A stretch of 64,000 nucleotides of DNA. Origin: Enterococcus sp. MMGLQ5-1. Lineage in GTDB: Bacteria > Bacillota > Bacilli > Lactobacillales > Streptococcaceae. This document shows positions 35,238 to 45,222 of this stretch, piece by piece. The stretch is taken from positions 62,001 to 126,000 of the forward strand of contig NZ_JABJXU010000008.1 in assembly GCF_013155265.1 (NCBI RefSeq), read 5' to 3'. The notes beneath the pieces were generated by a model that searched no databases, was not told the origin of the DNA, and saw only the letters and a list, made by a program, of their open reading frames with translations. Each line of letters begins with the position of its first letter. The stretch's first letter is position 1. Both the position numbers and the translations under genes were made by a program.

Positions 35238-36338
35238 ATGCTAATTTTTCCTTTAAATAATGATGTTTCAAGAAAAATACTTCATATTGATATGGATGCC
35301 TTTTTTGCTTCAGTTGAAATGAGAGATAATCCAGATTTAAAGCATAAAGCGGTTGTGATTGCACGTCACCCTAAAGAAACTGGTGGTCGTGGGGTTGTTT
35401 CAACAGCTAATTATAAAGCGAGAGAGTATGGCATCCATTCGGCTATGAGTGCTTCTGAGGCATATGAGCTCTGTCCGAATGCCGTTTTTATTGCTGGCGA
35501 TTACCAAAAATATAGGCACGTTTCTCAGCAGGTTCGTCAAATTTTCCAACGATATACTGACATTATTGAGCCCTTATCAATTGATGAGGCGTATTTAGAT
35601 GTAACGAAAAATAAAATTGATTCTAATTCTGCGATTAAAATTGCTAAAATGATTCAGCATGATATTTGGAATGAGGTACATCTGACCTGCTCAGCAGGTG
35701 TTTCTTATAATAAGTTTTTGGCGAAGCTTGGCTCAGATTACGAAAAGCCGCGTGGCTTGACAGTTATTACACCAGAAACAGCCCAAGCCTTTTTGTGCCA
35801 ACTGCCTATTGAGAAGTTTTATGGGATTGGTAAAAAGAGTGTTGAGCATTTTCATCGTTTGGGTATCTATAGGGGAGAGGAACTGCTTAAAGTCTCTGAA
35901 ATGGACTTAATTAATGATTTTGGCAAGATGGGCTATTCTCTATACCGTAAGGTTAGAGGTGTACATAATGCGCCGGTTGAGGTTGTTAGGGTGCGTAAGT
36001 CAATTGGTAAGGAAAATACCTATGGTACGCCCCTAGTCACTGAAGAACAGGTGAATTCAGAATTACAGAAGTTTTCTGATAAAATTTCAAATATTTTATC
36101 AGAGAAAAGACAATATGGTCAAACGGTTGTCATCAAAGTTAGAACAAAGAGTTTTGCAACAAAAACGAAGCGAATAAGTACGGATTTAAAAATTTTTCAG
36201 GCAAGAGATATTTTATATTTTGCTGAAAGTCTTTTCCAAGAGGTTGGCGGTTTAGATGAAGGGATTCGTTTACTTGGAGTAACGGTGACCGGTTTGTTTT
36301 CTCTGGAAATTGAACAATTAGAGCTGGATTTATGGTAA
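35238..36338 (+). CDS. dinB: DNA polymerase IV (Y family)
   Basis: A 366-residue translesion polymerase. The catalytic carboxylates lie in HIDMDAFFASVE and PLSIDEAYLDV; the helix-hairpin-helix thumb follows (YGIGKKSVEHFHRLGI) and a little-finger domain with a C-terminal LELDLW clamp-binding-like peptide. AAGGAG precedes the ATG. It is divergent from pflB across a 385-bp gap with no other convincing gene. Confidence 0.96.
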   Translation: MLIFPLNNDVSRKILHIDMDAFFASVEMRDNPDLKHKAVVIARHPKETGGRGVVSTANYKAREYGIHSAMSASEAYELCPNAVFIAGDYQKYRHVSQQVRQIFQRYTDIIEPLSIDEAYLDVTKNKIDSNSAIKIAKMIQHDIWNEVHLTCSAGVSYNKFLAKLGSDYEKPRGLTVITPETAQAFLCQLPIEKFYGIGKKSVEHFHRLGIYRGEELLKVSEMDLINDFGKMGYSLYRKVRGVHNAPVEVVRVRKSIGKENTYGTPLVTEEQVNSELQKFSDKISNILSEKRQYGQTVVIKVRTKSFATKTKRISTDLKIFQARDILYFAESLFQEVGGLDEGIRLLGVTVTGLFSLEIEQLELDLW

Positions 36339-36360
36339 TTTTTGCTTAGCGTGAATTTTA

Positions 36361-36397
36361 AAAGCGACAGCTGCATTGAACATGCAGCTGTCGCTTA
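36361..36397. terminator. Strong hairpin between dinB and pyrD
   Basis: AAGCGACAGCTGCAT pairs with ATGCAGCTGTCGCTT almost perfectly. On the minus strand it ends in TTTTAAAATT, so it best serves pyrD while also blocking dinB read-through. Confidence 0.75.
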
Positions 36398-36425
36398 GTG
36401 ATTATGCTCAACTGAGCAGTAATGC

Positions 36426-37370
36426 TTAGTCGATGGCTTTTAATTTACCTCTAAATTCATCAATTGATTGGTAGCCTTTTTCAGTCATGATTTCAAGTAA
36501 TTCTTTTTGGATACGGTCAAAAACAGCTAGCCCCTCTTTTTCAAGCTGAGTGCCGATTTGAAGCATTGTTGCACCACAGAGCAGGTGTTCATAAGCATCT
36601 TGACCATTCAAAATACCGCCAGTACCAATGATTTGAATATCATCTCTTAAGCGTGTATAAAAGGCGCGAACATTGGCTAACGCAGTTGGTTTGACATATT
36701 CACCACCAATACCGCCAAAGCCAGCCTTAGGTTTAATGACGACTGTATCCGTTTTGGCATCAATATAGAGACCATTACCAATTGAATTAATTGAGTTGAT
36801 AAATTTAATCGGAAATTGATTTAGAATTTTTGCCATTTGATCAAAATGTAGTAAATCAAAATAGGGCGGCAGTTTAACGCCAAACGGCTTGGTATAAAAG
36901 GCTGTAATTTCGCTTAATAAGCGGTGTGTATCTTCGAAATCATAGGCCATTTGTGGTTTACCGGGTACATTTGGACAGGAAAGATTTAGCTCAACAAGTC
37001 CATTGTAGTCAGAATTTTGAATGGTACGCATATTTTCGACATATTCATGAAAGCCTTCATAGCTCGCAACAGATAAAACAAAGGCTTTATCGGGTGCTGC
37101 TTGTTGACGACGAATGGCATCATCCAGATAATAATCAAGTCCATTATTTGGTAGCCCCATCGAATTAATAGAGCCAAAATCAAGATTGAGGTAGCGAGGC
37201 TCAGGATTACCTGCACGTGCTGCTTTTGTTGCGGACTTAGTGACAAAACTGCCAGCAGCAGAGTGTGCAAGACCATCAATATCTTGAATTGACATACAAT
37301 GCACACCTGAAGCATTCATAAATGGATTTTCAAAGGTATGGCTGTGAAATTTAGTTGTTAATGTTGGCAT
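36426..37370 (-). CDS. pyrD: Dihydroorotate dehydrogenase, class 1A (fumarate type)
   Basis: A 314-residue cytosolic flavoprotein that oxidises dihydroorotate to orotate with fumarate as acceptor. The active-site cysteine is C132 in [13 protein letters not shown], and this cysteine (rather than serine) together with the soluble length identifies class 1A. The FMN phosphate loop [15 protein letters not shown] is near the C-terminus. It is away from other pyr genes. Confidence 0.95.
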   Translation of the reverse strand: MPTLTTKFHSHTFENPFMNASGVHCMSIQDIDGLAHSAAGSFVTKSATKAARAGNPEPRYLNLDFGSINSMGLPNNGLDYYLDDAIRRQQAAPDKAFVLSVASYEGFHEYVENMRTIQNSDYNGLVELNLSCPNVPGKPQMAYDFEDTHRLLSEITAFYTKPFGVKLPPYFDLLHFDQMAKILNQFPIKFINSINSIGNGLYIDAKTDTVVIKPKAGFGGIGGEYVKPTALANVRAFYTRLRDDIQIIGTGGILNGQDAYEHLLCGATMLQIGTQLEKEGLAVFDRIQKELLEIMTEKGYQSIDEFRGKLKAID

Positions 37371-37463
37371 TTTTTCTCCTTATTAGTAAAAGCTGAAGTC
37401 TTGAGTAATAGAAAGAATTGTTTAAGCGAAAGAAAATTTTCTGATTGAGTTGTTACACTTTAT

Positions 37464-38237
37464 TTATAACAGCTGATAATGCTTTAAAGCATATTGAATA
37501 CCACCATCGAGGTTGGTTTTGGTAACAAAATCTGCAATATTTTTTAGACCCTCAACAGCATTACCCATAGCAATTTTATGGTCGCAAGCTTCAAATAGGT
37601 CAAAATCATTTGGTCCATCTCCAAAAGCAAAGGTTGGCACCTGTAGCTTCATTAGTTTCAGGGTTTGTTTAACACCAGTTCCTTTATTATTTTCGCCTAA
37701 TACAACATCTACAATATTTGGATTATTTCTGAAAAAAGTTAATTCTGGGAAAGCTTCTTGATAAGCAAGGTATGAATCATCATCTTTTAGAATGATTAAT
37801 AATAAATTAATATGATTAAGTTTATCAATCTGATCTTCAATGGCTGGTAAATGCTGGTTGATGGATTGATATGCCTTAGCCATTGTTTCACTGTGCTGCT
37901 TGGTCCAAAATTCAGCTTCATTGTAAAATACAATTTCCTGCTGTTTTTTTTCAGCAATTGAAATGAAGCCTTTAGCAATCGAGGCTGGAATGACCGCATC
38001 AAATAAAACCTGGCCTTCAATTTCAATTAATTGACCGTTCATGGCAATCATAGAATTAATGCCTGATTCTGCCATGATATCACGTACCTCAAAAGTTGAA
38101 CGACCAGACGCAATCACTGGTAAAACATTATTTTTTTTTAGCTGAAGAATAGTTTGAGCAACATTTTGGTCAACTTTAGAATGCTCGTTAAGTAAAGTAC
38201 CATCTAAGTCAAAAAAACAAATTGCCTTGGGTTTCAT
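37464..38237 (-). CDS. Cof-type HAD phosphatase
   Basis: A 257-residue HAD-superfamily hydrolase of subclass IIB. Motif I FFDLDGTLLN has the nucleophile D10 and acid D12; motif II is the ASGRS serine region; the C-terminal GDGPNDFDLFE is motif IV. Cof-type enzymes act on sugar phosphates or cofactors; the substrate cannot be read. It lies 32 bp after a second similar gene. Confidence 0.9.
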   Translation of the reverse strand: MKPKAICFFDLDGTLLNEHSKVDQNVAQTILQLKKNNVLPVIASGRSTFEVRDIMAESGINSMIAMNGQLIEIEGQVLFDAVIPASIAKGFISIAEKKQQEIVFYNEAEFWTKQHSETMAKAYQSINQHLPAIEDQIDKLNHINLLLIILKDDDSYLAYQEAFPELTFFRNNPNIVDVVLGENNKGTGVKQTLKLMKLQVPTFAFGDGPNDFDLFEACDHKIAMGNAVEGLKNIADFVTKTNLDGGIQYALKHYQLL

Positions 38238-38269
38238 TATAATCTCCTTATTTTTTATTATCTCTTTAT

Positions 38270-39049
38270 TTAAATCAGTTTAAAATGACGTAATGCCTTT
38301 TCAATACCCCGTTCGTTATTGCTAGCAGTAATATAATTGGCAATATTTTTTAGTGGCTTGACTGCATTACCCATTGCAATTTTATGATTGCAGGCTTCTA
38401 ATAAGGCAAAATCATTATTGCCATCTCCAAAGGCAAAACTCGGTTTATCCTGAATTTTTAGTAGCTCTTGTAATTTTTTAACGCCGGTTCCCTTATTGGT
38501 GCCTTGATTAGTAACATCAATTGAATAAGGTGAGTTACGAAAGAATGCTAGGCTTGGATAGGCCTTTTGGTAAATTGTACTTGCCTGTGGTTGCTGGTTG
38601 CCGACTAAGAGCATTGAAAATTTTTTTTGACTAATTATTTCAGTATTAATCTCAGGTGATGGCACCTTAAAATGCTGATAGTGTTTGATGAGATTTTGAT
38701 TTTTGCCTGAGCAAAAAATTTGTTCAGGTGTATAGTAAGCAATTTCATCGTTCATTTTTCTTGAAAAATGAATTAATGAGTAGATGGTTTTAGCTGGTAT
38801 TGCTTCTCTATAGACTTCCTTATCGTCAATTTCAATATACATACCGTTCATTGCAATTAGGGTAGTTATGTTAGAATCCGCCATAATCCCTTTGACTTCA
38901 CGCTTCGTTCTTCCGGTTGCGATAACAGGTAGGATATGATTCTTTTTTAATTGCCCAATTGTTTTTTGAATGTCGGGTGTTATCTCAGCATTTTGATTGA
39001 GTAATGTACCGTCTAAATCAAAGAAGACAACGCCTTGGTAGTTATTCAT
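38270..39049 (-). CDS. Cof-type HAD phosphatase, paralogue of the adjacent gene
   Basis: A 259-residue HAD IIB hydrolase with motif I FFDLDGTLLN (D11, D13), ATGRTKREV, and motif IV GDGNNDFALLE. Alignment by eye shows the same layout as the neighbour across the full length, including MGNAVKPLKNIANY, so the pair arose by tandem duplication. The cap domain is the most different part, which suggests changed substrates. It is first of the two-gene unit. Confidence 0.9.
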   Translation of the reverse strand: MNNYQGVVFFDLDGTLLNQNAEITPDIQKTIGQLKKNHILPVIATGRTKREVKGIMADSNITTLIAMNGMYIEIDDKEVYREAIPAKTIYSLIHFSRKMNDEIAYYTPEQIFCSGKNQNLIKHYQHFKVPSPEINTEIISQKKFSMLLVGNQQPQASTIYQKAYPSLAFFRNSPYSIDVTNQGTNKGTGVKKLQELLKIQDKPSFAFGDGNNDFALLEACNHKIAMGNAVKPLKNIANYITASNNERGIEKALRHFKLI

Positions 39050-39261
39050 TTGAACTCCTTTAGATATCAGATTAAATTAATTATAGCATAAGCTGTTTTA
39101 GGCATAAAACAAAAAATAAAAAACGATTTGGGTTTAAAATTTAAAAGAAGGTCGCACAAAGAACGCTATAGCAACGTATAGCATGGTGACAAGCTGTCTT
39201 AACTGCTTTTCGCTCAGGCTTCATCTGCTAGTATGTGAAGCCAGTAAGTTTCGAATATTAA

Positions 39262-39296
39262 ATAAAGAGGTTAGGACATTTTGTCCCAACCTCTTA
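39262..39296 (-). terminator. Terminator of ltaS
   Basis: AAGAGGTTRGGACA arms with TGTCCYAACCTCTT, T-rich after the arm on the minus strand, next to the stop of ltaS. The 250-bp gap to 39049 has only small hairpins, such as GGCTTCA/TGAAGCC at 39219-39242. Confidence 0.75.
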
Positions 39297-39299
39297 AAA

Positions 39300-41447
39300 T
39301 TATTTTGCTTCACTTGTACTTGAGCTATTTTCCGCACTTGATGCTTGAGTTGGATTTAGCTCTTGATAGGATTCAGTCTTGAATAGGGATTGAGTCGTCT
39401 TATCACCGTTTTCTGAATAGATGCTAGTTGAGTCATCACCCTTTTCCTTTTCAATTGTCTTAAGCTGTCCAAGCTGATCTTTATAGTTGATTTTACTCGG
39501 ATCAACATTTTCTAACCCACTGTCCTTATAAAAGCGCAGTAAATCACCATTATTGATTTGATCAGAAATTGCCAATTGCTTTTGGACTGCTTCTTTATCA
39601 TTTTTAATTAATGTGGTTGTATTTTCATCTGGATTTGTAATTTCAACTCCAGTTTCGGTATTGTAAACACGATCACCGACCACTGTAATTTCTTTTGAGA
39701 CGAAGTTGTTATTTCTAAATGCGACAATTTGATCGTGGTCTGCTGATAATAAATCCTGACCTAATTGTAAATATTTTGATGTATCCACGCCTAAGAAATG
39801 AAGGAGTGTTGGCAGAGCATCAATCTCGCCACCGTAGGTGTGATTAATATGTCCCTCTGTATCGCCAGGGTTTACAATCATATATGGCACACGCTGCATC
39901 ATAGCATTATTATAGTCATTCCAAGTTTCAGCATCCATACCAAGTAGTGGTGCTAATGATGTATTTCTCGAATTGGAAATACCGTAATGGTCACCATATA
40001 GAACAATAATTGAATTATCGTATAAGCCAGAAGCTTTCAAATAATCAAAAAATTCCTTAACTGCTGTATCAAGATAATTTGCAGTAGCAAAGTAGCCATT
40101 GATTGTATCGTCATCAGTAGTGGCTAATGGGAAGCCAGACTCAGCATTGGTAAACTGCTCATATGGATAGTGATTACTTACAGTGATAAATTTGGTATAA
40201 AATGGTTGCTGCAAATGCTCCAGATAACGAATTGACTGTTCAAAAAATGGCTTATCATGCAAACCATATTGGAATGAATTGTCTGCTGTAACATCGTAAT
40301 AGCTTGAGTCAAAGAAATAATTGTAGCCAAATTGCTTATAGGTTTCATTGCGATTCCAAAAGGTCCCGGCGTTACCGTGAAAAACCGCAGAAGTGTAGCC
40401 GCCATTTTGAGCTAGAATATTTGGCGCTGCTTCAAACGTATTTTTACCACCAAGCTGAGTAAAGAGGGAGCCTTGATTAAGACCAAATAAGCTGTTTTCA
40501 AACATTGTTTCAGCATCACTTGTTTTACCCGCCTTAACTTGGTTGAAAAAGTTATCAAAGGCATAGGTTTCTTGGCTATGAAATAGTGAATTTAAAAATG
40601 GTGTAACTTCATGTTGAACACCGTTCTCATCAGTTAGCTTATAGTCAATCAAAAACTGCTGAAAGCTTTCCAAATGGATATAGATAACATTTTTACCCTT
40701 TGCTTTGCCATAATACTGTGGATTAGGTGCGGCATAATGCTCGCTCACATACTCAGTAACACTTGATAAATCCTGAGGTGTTGCCTTGGCACGGATTTGA
40801 TTCGTATTATAGGTCTGAATGCCATCATAAATTGTGAAGGCATTTAAGCCCAGATATTTAACGAGATAGTCTCTTGAAAAGGTTCTGGTTAGTAATTCTG
40901 AACGATCAGTTTCAGCTAAAAATAAATTGGCTGAGAAGGTCAGAATTGCAATCCATGATACAGCAAAGGCAGCTCTTTTATTGAATGGCTTGTGGTCTAC
41001 TTTAAAACGTTTAGTTATTTTTAGCCCGATTAAAACAAAGAAATCTATAATATAGATTAAATCCCAGAATCTAAATAGCTGGATGGCGCTTTCACCTAAA
41101 CCAGAGGCCACCTTACTAGAGCCTAATACTGTGTTGATTGTAATAAAGTCTGAGAATTCACGATAATAAACCGAATTGGCAAATAAAACGATATTTAATA
41201 GGAAATATAGTATAAATAGTACACTATAAAAGACCTTAGTATTCTTGAAATAAAGCGCTATACTTAAGAAAAATAGCCCAGTAGCCAACGGATTAAGAAA
41301 TAAAATAATATATTGGAAGATACTGTCAATTTCAAGATGGAAATCAACGAAATAGGCAAATATCGTCTTAAACCAATAGATTATTAGTAAAATAATAATT
41401 AGACCGAGACGTGTCTTGAAAAAATTTTTAAGTTTAGTAATCAGCAC
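39300..41447 (-). CDS. ltaS: Lipoteichoic acid synthase (LtaS-like)
   Basis: A 715-residue membrane protein: five N-terminal transmembrane helices, then an extracellular sulfatase-fold domain. It transfers glycerol-phosphate from phosphatidylglycerol to the growing chain. The nucleophile Thr is in GKTSDAETM; YGDHYGI carries metal ligands. The C-terminus ends in a serine-rich tail (SSAENSSSTSEAK). It begins at GTG (41445-41447) with AAAGGA upstream. A close paralogue with another role cannot be excluded. Confidence 0.92.
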   Translation of the reverse strand: MLITKLKNFFKTRLGLIIILLIIYWFKTIFAYFVDFHLEIDSIFQYIILFLNPLATGLFFLSIALYFKNTKVFYSVLFILYFLLNIVLFANSVYYREFSDFITINTVLGSSKVASGLGESAIQLFRFWDLIYIIDFFVLIGLKITKRFKVDHKPFNKRAAFAVSWIAILTFSANLFLAETDRSELLTRTFSRDYLVKYLGLNAFTIYDGIQTYNTNQIRAKATPQDLSSVTEYVSEHYAAPNPQYYGKAKGKNVIYIHLESFQQFLIDYKLTDENGVQHEVTPFLNSLFHSQETYAFDNFFNQVKAGKTSDAETMFENSLFGLNQGSLFTQLGGKNTFEAAPNILAQNGGYTSAVFHGNAGTFWNRNETYKQFGYNYFFDSSYYDVTADNSFQYGLHDKPFFEQSIRYLEHLQQPFYTKFITVSNHYPYEQFTNAESGFPLATTDDDTINGYFATANYLDTAVKEFFDYLKASGLYDNSIIVLYGDHYGISNSRNTSLAPLLGMDAETWNDYNNAMMQRVPYMIVNPGDTEGHINHTYGGEIDALPTLLHFLGVDTSKYLQLGQDLLSADHDQIVAFRNNNFVSKEITVVGDRVYNTETGVEITNPDENTTTLIKNDKEAVQKQLAISDQINNGDLLRFYKDSGLENVDPSKINYKDQLGQLKTIEKEKGDDSTSIYSENGDKTTQSLFKTESYQELNPTQASSAENSSSTSEAK

Positions 41448-41618
41448 GAGTTATGTCCTTTCCGAAAGACAATTAATTATTAGTTAGATTAGATAATAAA
41501 AATGTCTAAATTATAATTAGTAAGTAATTGTCAATATACAGATATGAAAATCAATCTCTCAAAATTTTACTCTCAAATAAAATACAAGTCAATTAGAATT
41601 AAAAATCTTAGGGAAAAT

Positions 41619-41648
41619 TTAAACATCTCTAAATAATTTTGATATACT
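41619..41648 (+). promoter_or_regulatory. Promoter implying a leaderless mRNA
   Basis: TTAAAC (41619-41624), 18-bp spacer, TATACT (41643-41648). The ATG of the methyltransferase gene is only 7 bases after the -10, exactly where transcription should begin. No ribosome site is present. Confidence 0.6.
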
Positions 41649-41654
41649 GTGATT

Positions 41655-42836
41655 ATGACTAAAATTAGAATTACAGAAAAACTAAAAAAACAAATTATAG
41701 CAGGCAAGCAATTGCTTTTAATGCAAGATTTTTCAAATGCACCGCAGCAATTAAAGCCTTTACCAAATAATCAAGTGGTAGAGCTGGTTGATGCTCATAA
41801 TGAATGCGTCGCGAGTGCTTATTTATCAACTCAAAACAAAGGTATCGGCTGGGTTTATAGTCTTAAAAATGAAGCGTTTACTCACCAATTATTAGTTGAA
41901 CGTTTTCAAAATGCCAAAAGGCTTCGTTCTCAGTATTTTGGGAATTCATTAACAAATGCATTTTGTCTTTTTAATGATGAAGGCGATTATTTGGGTGGTC
42001 TTAGAGTAGAATTATATCATGATTTTGCTGTTTTTTCTTGGTATAACGCTTTCATTGCCCAAAATCAGGCTCTAATTATTTCAGCATTTCAGACTGTTTT
42101 TCCAGAGGTAAGGGGTGGTTATGCTAAAAATAGGTTTAAGGGAGCAAAGCAGGAATCAAGCCATCTTTTTGGTGAATCACATTCAGAAGTGAATATTATT
42201 TTTGAAAATGGCATTCAATACGCGACACATCTCGATGATGGCTTAATGACAGGTATCTTTTTGGATCAGCGTGAGGTTAGAGGACGATTATTAGATCATT
42301 ATGCGCAGGGTAGGAGTGTTCTCAATCTTTTTAGCTACACCGCGGCATTTAGTGTAGCTGCTGCAATGGGTGGTGCACTTGAAACGACTAGTGTTGATTT
42401 AGCCAAACGAAGTATTGAGCTGAGCAAGGCTCATTTTGAATTAAATCAGATTGATTTAAGCGCACATCGTCTTGTAGTGATGGATACCTTTGAATATTTT
42501 AAATATGCCAAGCGTAAGGCATTAAAATATGATTTGATTATTATTGATCCGCCAAGCTTCGCCCGAAATAAGCGCAAGGTTTTCTCGGTTCAAAAGAATT
42601 ATCAGGAGCTAATTGATGGGGCGCTTTCACTGCTTAATCCGAATGGTTTAATTGTTGCTTCTACTAATGCTCAGAATTATCCGATTGCTGATTTCAAAAA
42701 AATGCTGCAAAATAGTTTGAAAAGGTATCACTATGAATTTAAAGAAGTGTTCAGATTACCAAGTGATTATCGGAGTAATCCTAAGCAAAATGATTCAAAT
42801 TATTTAAAAGTTTTTGTAATTGAGGTGAAAAAATGA
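41655..42836 (+). CDS. Class I SAM-dependent rRNA cytosine methyltransferase, RlmI-like
   Basis: A 393-residue protein with an N-terminal PUA-like domain and a C-terminal Rossmann methyltransferase. The SAM region is SVLNLFSYTAAFSVAAAMGG, and IIDPPSFARNKRKVFSV carries the catalytic PPS motif typical of RlmI/RlmL cytosine-5 or guanine methylases. GTG 41649 is in frame but lies directly after a -10. The gene appears to be translated from a leaderless mRNA. It overlaps aroD by 4 bp. Confidence 0.9.
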   Translation: MTKIRITEKLKKQIIAGKQLLLMQDFSNAPQQLKPLPNNQVVELVDAHNECVASAYLSTQNKGIGWVYSLKNEAFTHQLLVERFQNAKRLRSQYFGNSLTNAFCLFNDEGDYLGGLRVELYHDFAVFSWYNAFIAQNQALIISAFQTVFPEVRGGYAKNRFKGAKQESSHLFGESHSEVNIIFENGIQYATHLDDGLMTGIFLDQREVRGRLLDHYAQGRSVLNLFSYTAAFSVAAAMGGALETTSVDLAKRSIELSKAHFELNQIDLSAHRLVVMDTFEYFKYAKRKALKYDLIIIDPPSFARNKRKVFSVQKNYQELIDGALSLLNPNGLIVASTNAQNYPIADFKKMLQNSLKRYHYEFKEVFRLPSDYRSNPKQNDSNYLKVFVIEVKK

Positions 42837-43522
42837 CTAAAATTGTAGCACCAATTCTAATAAAAAATCTTGAGCAATCAATCAATACTGAGCAATATCA
42901 AGATGCTGATATTATCGAATGGCGTGTTGATTATACGGATTTCGAGGCAATTGTTGAGGTTGCAAAGGCTTTAAAGGCTCAATTCCGTCAACCCTTACTG
43001 TTCACTATTAGAACCAAATCAGAGGGGGGTAATTTAGACTTAACAATTGATGCCTATCTTGAATTGCAAAAGCAGTTGATTGCCATTCAGCCTGCATATT
43101 TAGATTTTGAATTTTTTTCATATTCGGAGGTCTATGCGGAATTTAATCAATGCTGCCAAGAAAATGGTGTTAAGGTGGTAGCTAGCTATCATAATTTTGA
43201 TGAAACGCCAACAGATTTGGAATATAGATTATCAAAGATGTTAGTTTTAAAGCCAGCAATTGTGAAAATTGCTGTGATGCCCATTAATTTTTTAGATGTG
43301 ACCTTAGTTTTATCGTTGACAGCGCGCTACGCTGCAATTAACAAGACTAAGCTAGTAACCATGTCGATGGGGGAGCTAGGTAAGTTTACTCGCGTTTCTG
43401 GTCATTTAACTGGTTCTGCATGGACCTTTGCAAGTGTGGCAGCAAGTTCTGCGCCAGGTCAGCTATCGATTGCCGAAACGAAACAATTATTGAATACATT
43501 TAAAGGAAAATATAATGATTGA
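42833..43522 (+). CDS. aroD: 3-dehydroquinate dehydratase, type I
   Basis: A 229-residue TIM-barrel enzyme of the shikimate pathway that forms a Schiff base with its substrate. EWRVDY is the substrate-binding strand, the lysine lies in PAIVKIAVM, and SMGELGKFTRV plus SAWTFAS complete the site. It overlaps the methyltransferase and the YqeG gene (4 and 8 bp). Length is normal for type I enzymes. Confidence 0.94.
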   Translation: MTKIVAPILIKNLEQSINTEQYQDADIIEWRVDYTDFEAIVEVAKALKAQFRQPLLFTIRTKSEGGNLDLTIDAYLELQKQLIAIQPAYLDFEFFSYSEVYAEFNQCCQENGVKVVASYHNFDETPTDLEYRLSKMLVLKPAIVKIAVMPINFLDVTLVLSLTARYAAINKTKLVTMSMGELGKFTRVSGHLTGSAWTFASVAASSAPGQLSIAETKQLLNTFKGKYND

Positions 43523-44039
43523 AGATTATAAACCGACGTGGTTGATTGAGCGAATCTACCATATTAAACCTGCTGATTTTCAGAGCAGAGGCTTTAAGGC
43601 TGTTTTAGTGGATTTGGATAATACATTAATCGCTTGGGATAATCCAAATGGCACTAAGGAATTACGTGATTGGTTAAAGGAGATGGCAGAGGCTGAAATG
43701 CCTGTTCTTGTCGTTTCAAATAATAATGCTAAAAGGGTAAAAAAGGCAGTCGAGCCTTTTGGTATTTTATTTATTAGTCGTGCGATGAAGCCCTTTAGCT
43801 TAGGAATAAAGCGTGCATTAAAGCAATTATGCCTTAATAAAAATGAAGTCGTTTTTATTGGGGATCAATTAATGACTGATATTCGAGCTGCTAACCGTGT
43901 TGGCATTAAGAGTATTTTAGTGCGCCCCTTAGTTGAAAGTGATGCTTGGAGCACTAAGATTAATCGAGCTCGTGAAAAGCGAGTTTGGCGAAAATTAGCA
44001 AGTAGTTATGATATGCGCTTTCAGGATAAATTGATATGA
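43515..44039 (+). CDS. yqeG: YqeG family HAD phosphatase
   Basis: A 174-residue HAD IIIA hydrolase. Motif I is VDLDNTLIAW, followed by VVSNNN and FIGDQLMTDI (motif IV). YqeG in Bacillus lies next to yqeH, just as here (50-bp gap). Its substrate is not established; yeast and plant relatives dephosphorylate phosphatidylglycerophosphate. It overlaps aroD by 8 bp. Confidence 0.9.
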   Translation: MIEDYKPTWLIERIYHIKPADFQSRGFKAVLVDLDNTLIAWDNPNGTKELRDWLKEMAEAEMPVLVVSNNNAKRVKKAVEPFGILFISRAMKPFSLGIKRALKQLCLNKNEVVFIGDQLMTDIRAANRVGIKSILVRPLVESDAWSTKINRAREKRVWRKLASSYDMRFQDKLI

Positions 44040-44088
44040 TAAGACTAGAAATAATTTGGGCTTAATAATGAGAGAATAGGAATGGTAG

Positions 44089-45201
44089 ATGGTAGAGGAA
44101 ATTTTATTTTGTATCGGTTGTGGTGCTCAGATTCAAACAGAGGAAGAAAGCAAATCTGGCTATACACCCAATTCGGTCTTAAAAAAAGGGCTTGAAACAG
44201 GTCAACTTTATTGTAAACGATGCTTTAGATTGCGGAACTACAATGAAATTCAAGATGTTAATATAGCGGATGATGAATTTCTGAAATTATTGAATGAGGT
44301 TGGTCAATCGGATAGTTTAATTGTTAATGTAATTGATATTTTTGATTTTAATGGCTCATTAATTCCTAGTTTAACGCGTTTTGTAGGCAAAAATCCGATA
44401 TTAATGGTCGCTAATAAACGAGATATATTGCCAAAATCAATTAAGGATAGTCGAATCAGACAATGGCTGCTTGAACAAGCACACCAAGCAGGTATAAAGC
44501 CTGTTGATGTTATTTTAACCTCGGCGCATAAAAAGCAAGCGATTGAGCCCGTTGTGTCAGCAATTGAAAAATATCGTGCTGGCAAGGATGTCTATGTAGT
44601 TGGTGTGACAAATGTCGGAAAATCAACCTTAATTAATCAAATTATTAATTTTTCAACTGGGACAAACAACATTATCACGACTAGCCGGTTTCCGGGAACA
44701 ACATTAGATAAAATTGAAATACCACTTTCTGACGGTCAGGTATTGTTTGATACACCCGGAATTATTCATCGACATCAGATGGCACATTACATTGGTGCTC
44801 AAGATTTAAAAATTGTTTCGCCTCAAAAAGAAATCAAGCCAAAAACGTATCAATTAAATCAAGAACAAACCTTATTTTTGGCAGGATTAGCTAGATTTGA
44901 TTTCATTCAGGGAGAACGACAAAGCTTTACTGGTTATTTTTCAAATGACTTGGCGATTCATCGCACAAAATTAGAAAAAGCAGCTGATTTTTATCAAAAA
45001 CACCTTGGAGAGCTAATTCAACCGCCTCGTCCAGAGGAAGTATCTGGATTTCCTAAGCTCGTTCGTCATGAATTTAGTATTAAAGAACCGACAGATATCG
45101 TTTTTTCAGGCTTAGGCTGGCTAAAAGTACGTGAAAAAGCAGTAGTTGCTGCATGGGTGCCACAGGGTGTCAGTGTTATCATCAGAAAGTCAATTATTTA
45201 G
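44089..45201 (+). CDS. yqeH: YqeH circularly permuted GTPase
   Basis: A 370-residue GTPase needed for 30S ribosome assembly in Bacillus. The N-terminal zinc knuckle has CIGCGA and CKRC. The G motifs are permuted: NKRD (G4) and TSA (G5) come before GVTNVGKST (G1) and DTPG (G3). It follows yqeG; aroE, yqeI and nadD, which often follow in Bacillus, are absent here. Full length. Confidence 0.95.
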   Translation: MVEEILFCIGCGAQIQTEEESKSGYTPNSVLKKGLETGQLYCKRCFRLRNYNEIQDVNIADDEFLKLLNEVGQSDSLIVNVIDIFDFNGSLIPSLTRFVGKNPILMVANKRDILPKSIKDSRIRQWLLEQAHQAGIKPVDVILTSAHKKQAIEPVVSAIEKYRAGKDVYVVGVTNVGKSTLINQIINFSTGTNNIITTSRFPGTTLDKIEIPLSDGQVLFDTPGIIHRHQMAHYIGAQDLKIVSPQKEIKPKTYQLNQEQTLFLAGLARFDFIQGERQSFTGYFSNDLAIHRTKLEKAADFYQKHLGELIQPPRPEEVSGFPKLVRHEFSIKEPTDIVFSGLGWLKVREKAVVAAWVPQGVSVIIRKSII

Positions 45202-45222
45202 TGATAAGGGGAGAGTAGATAG

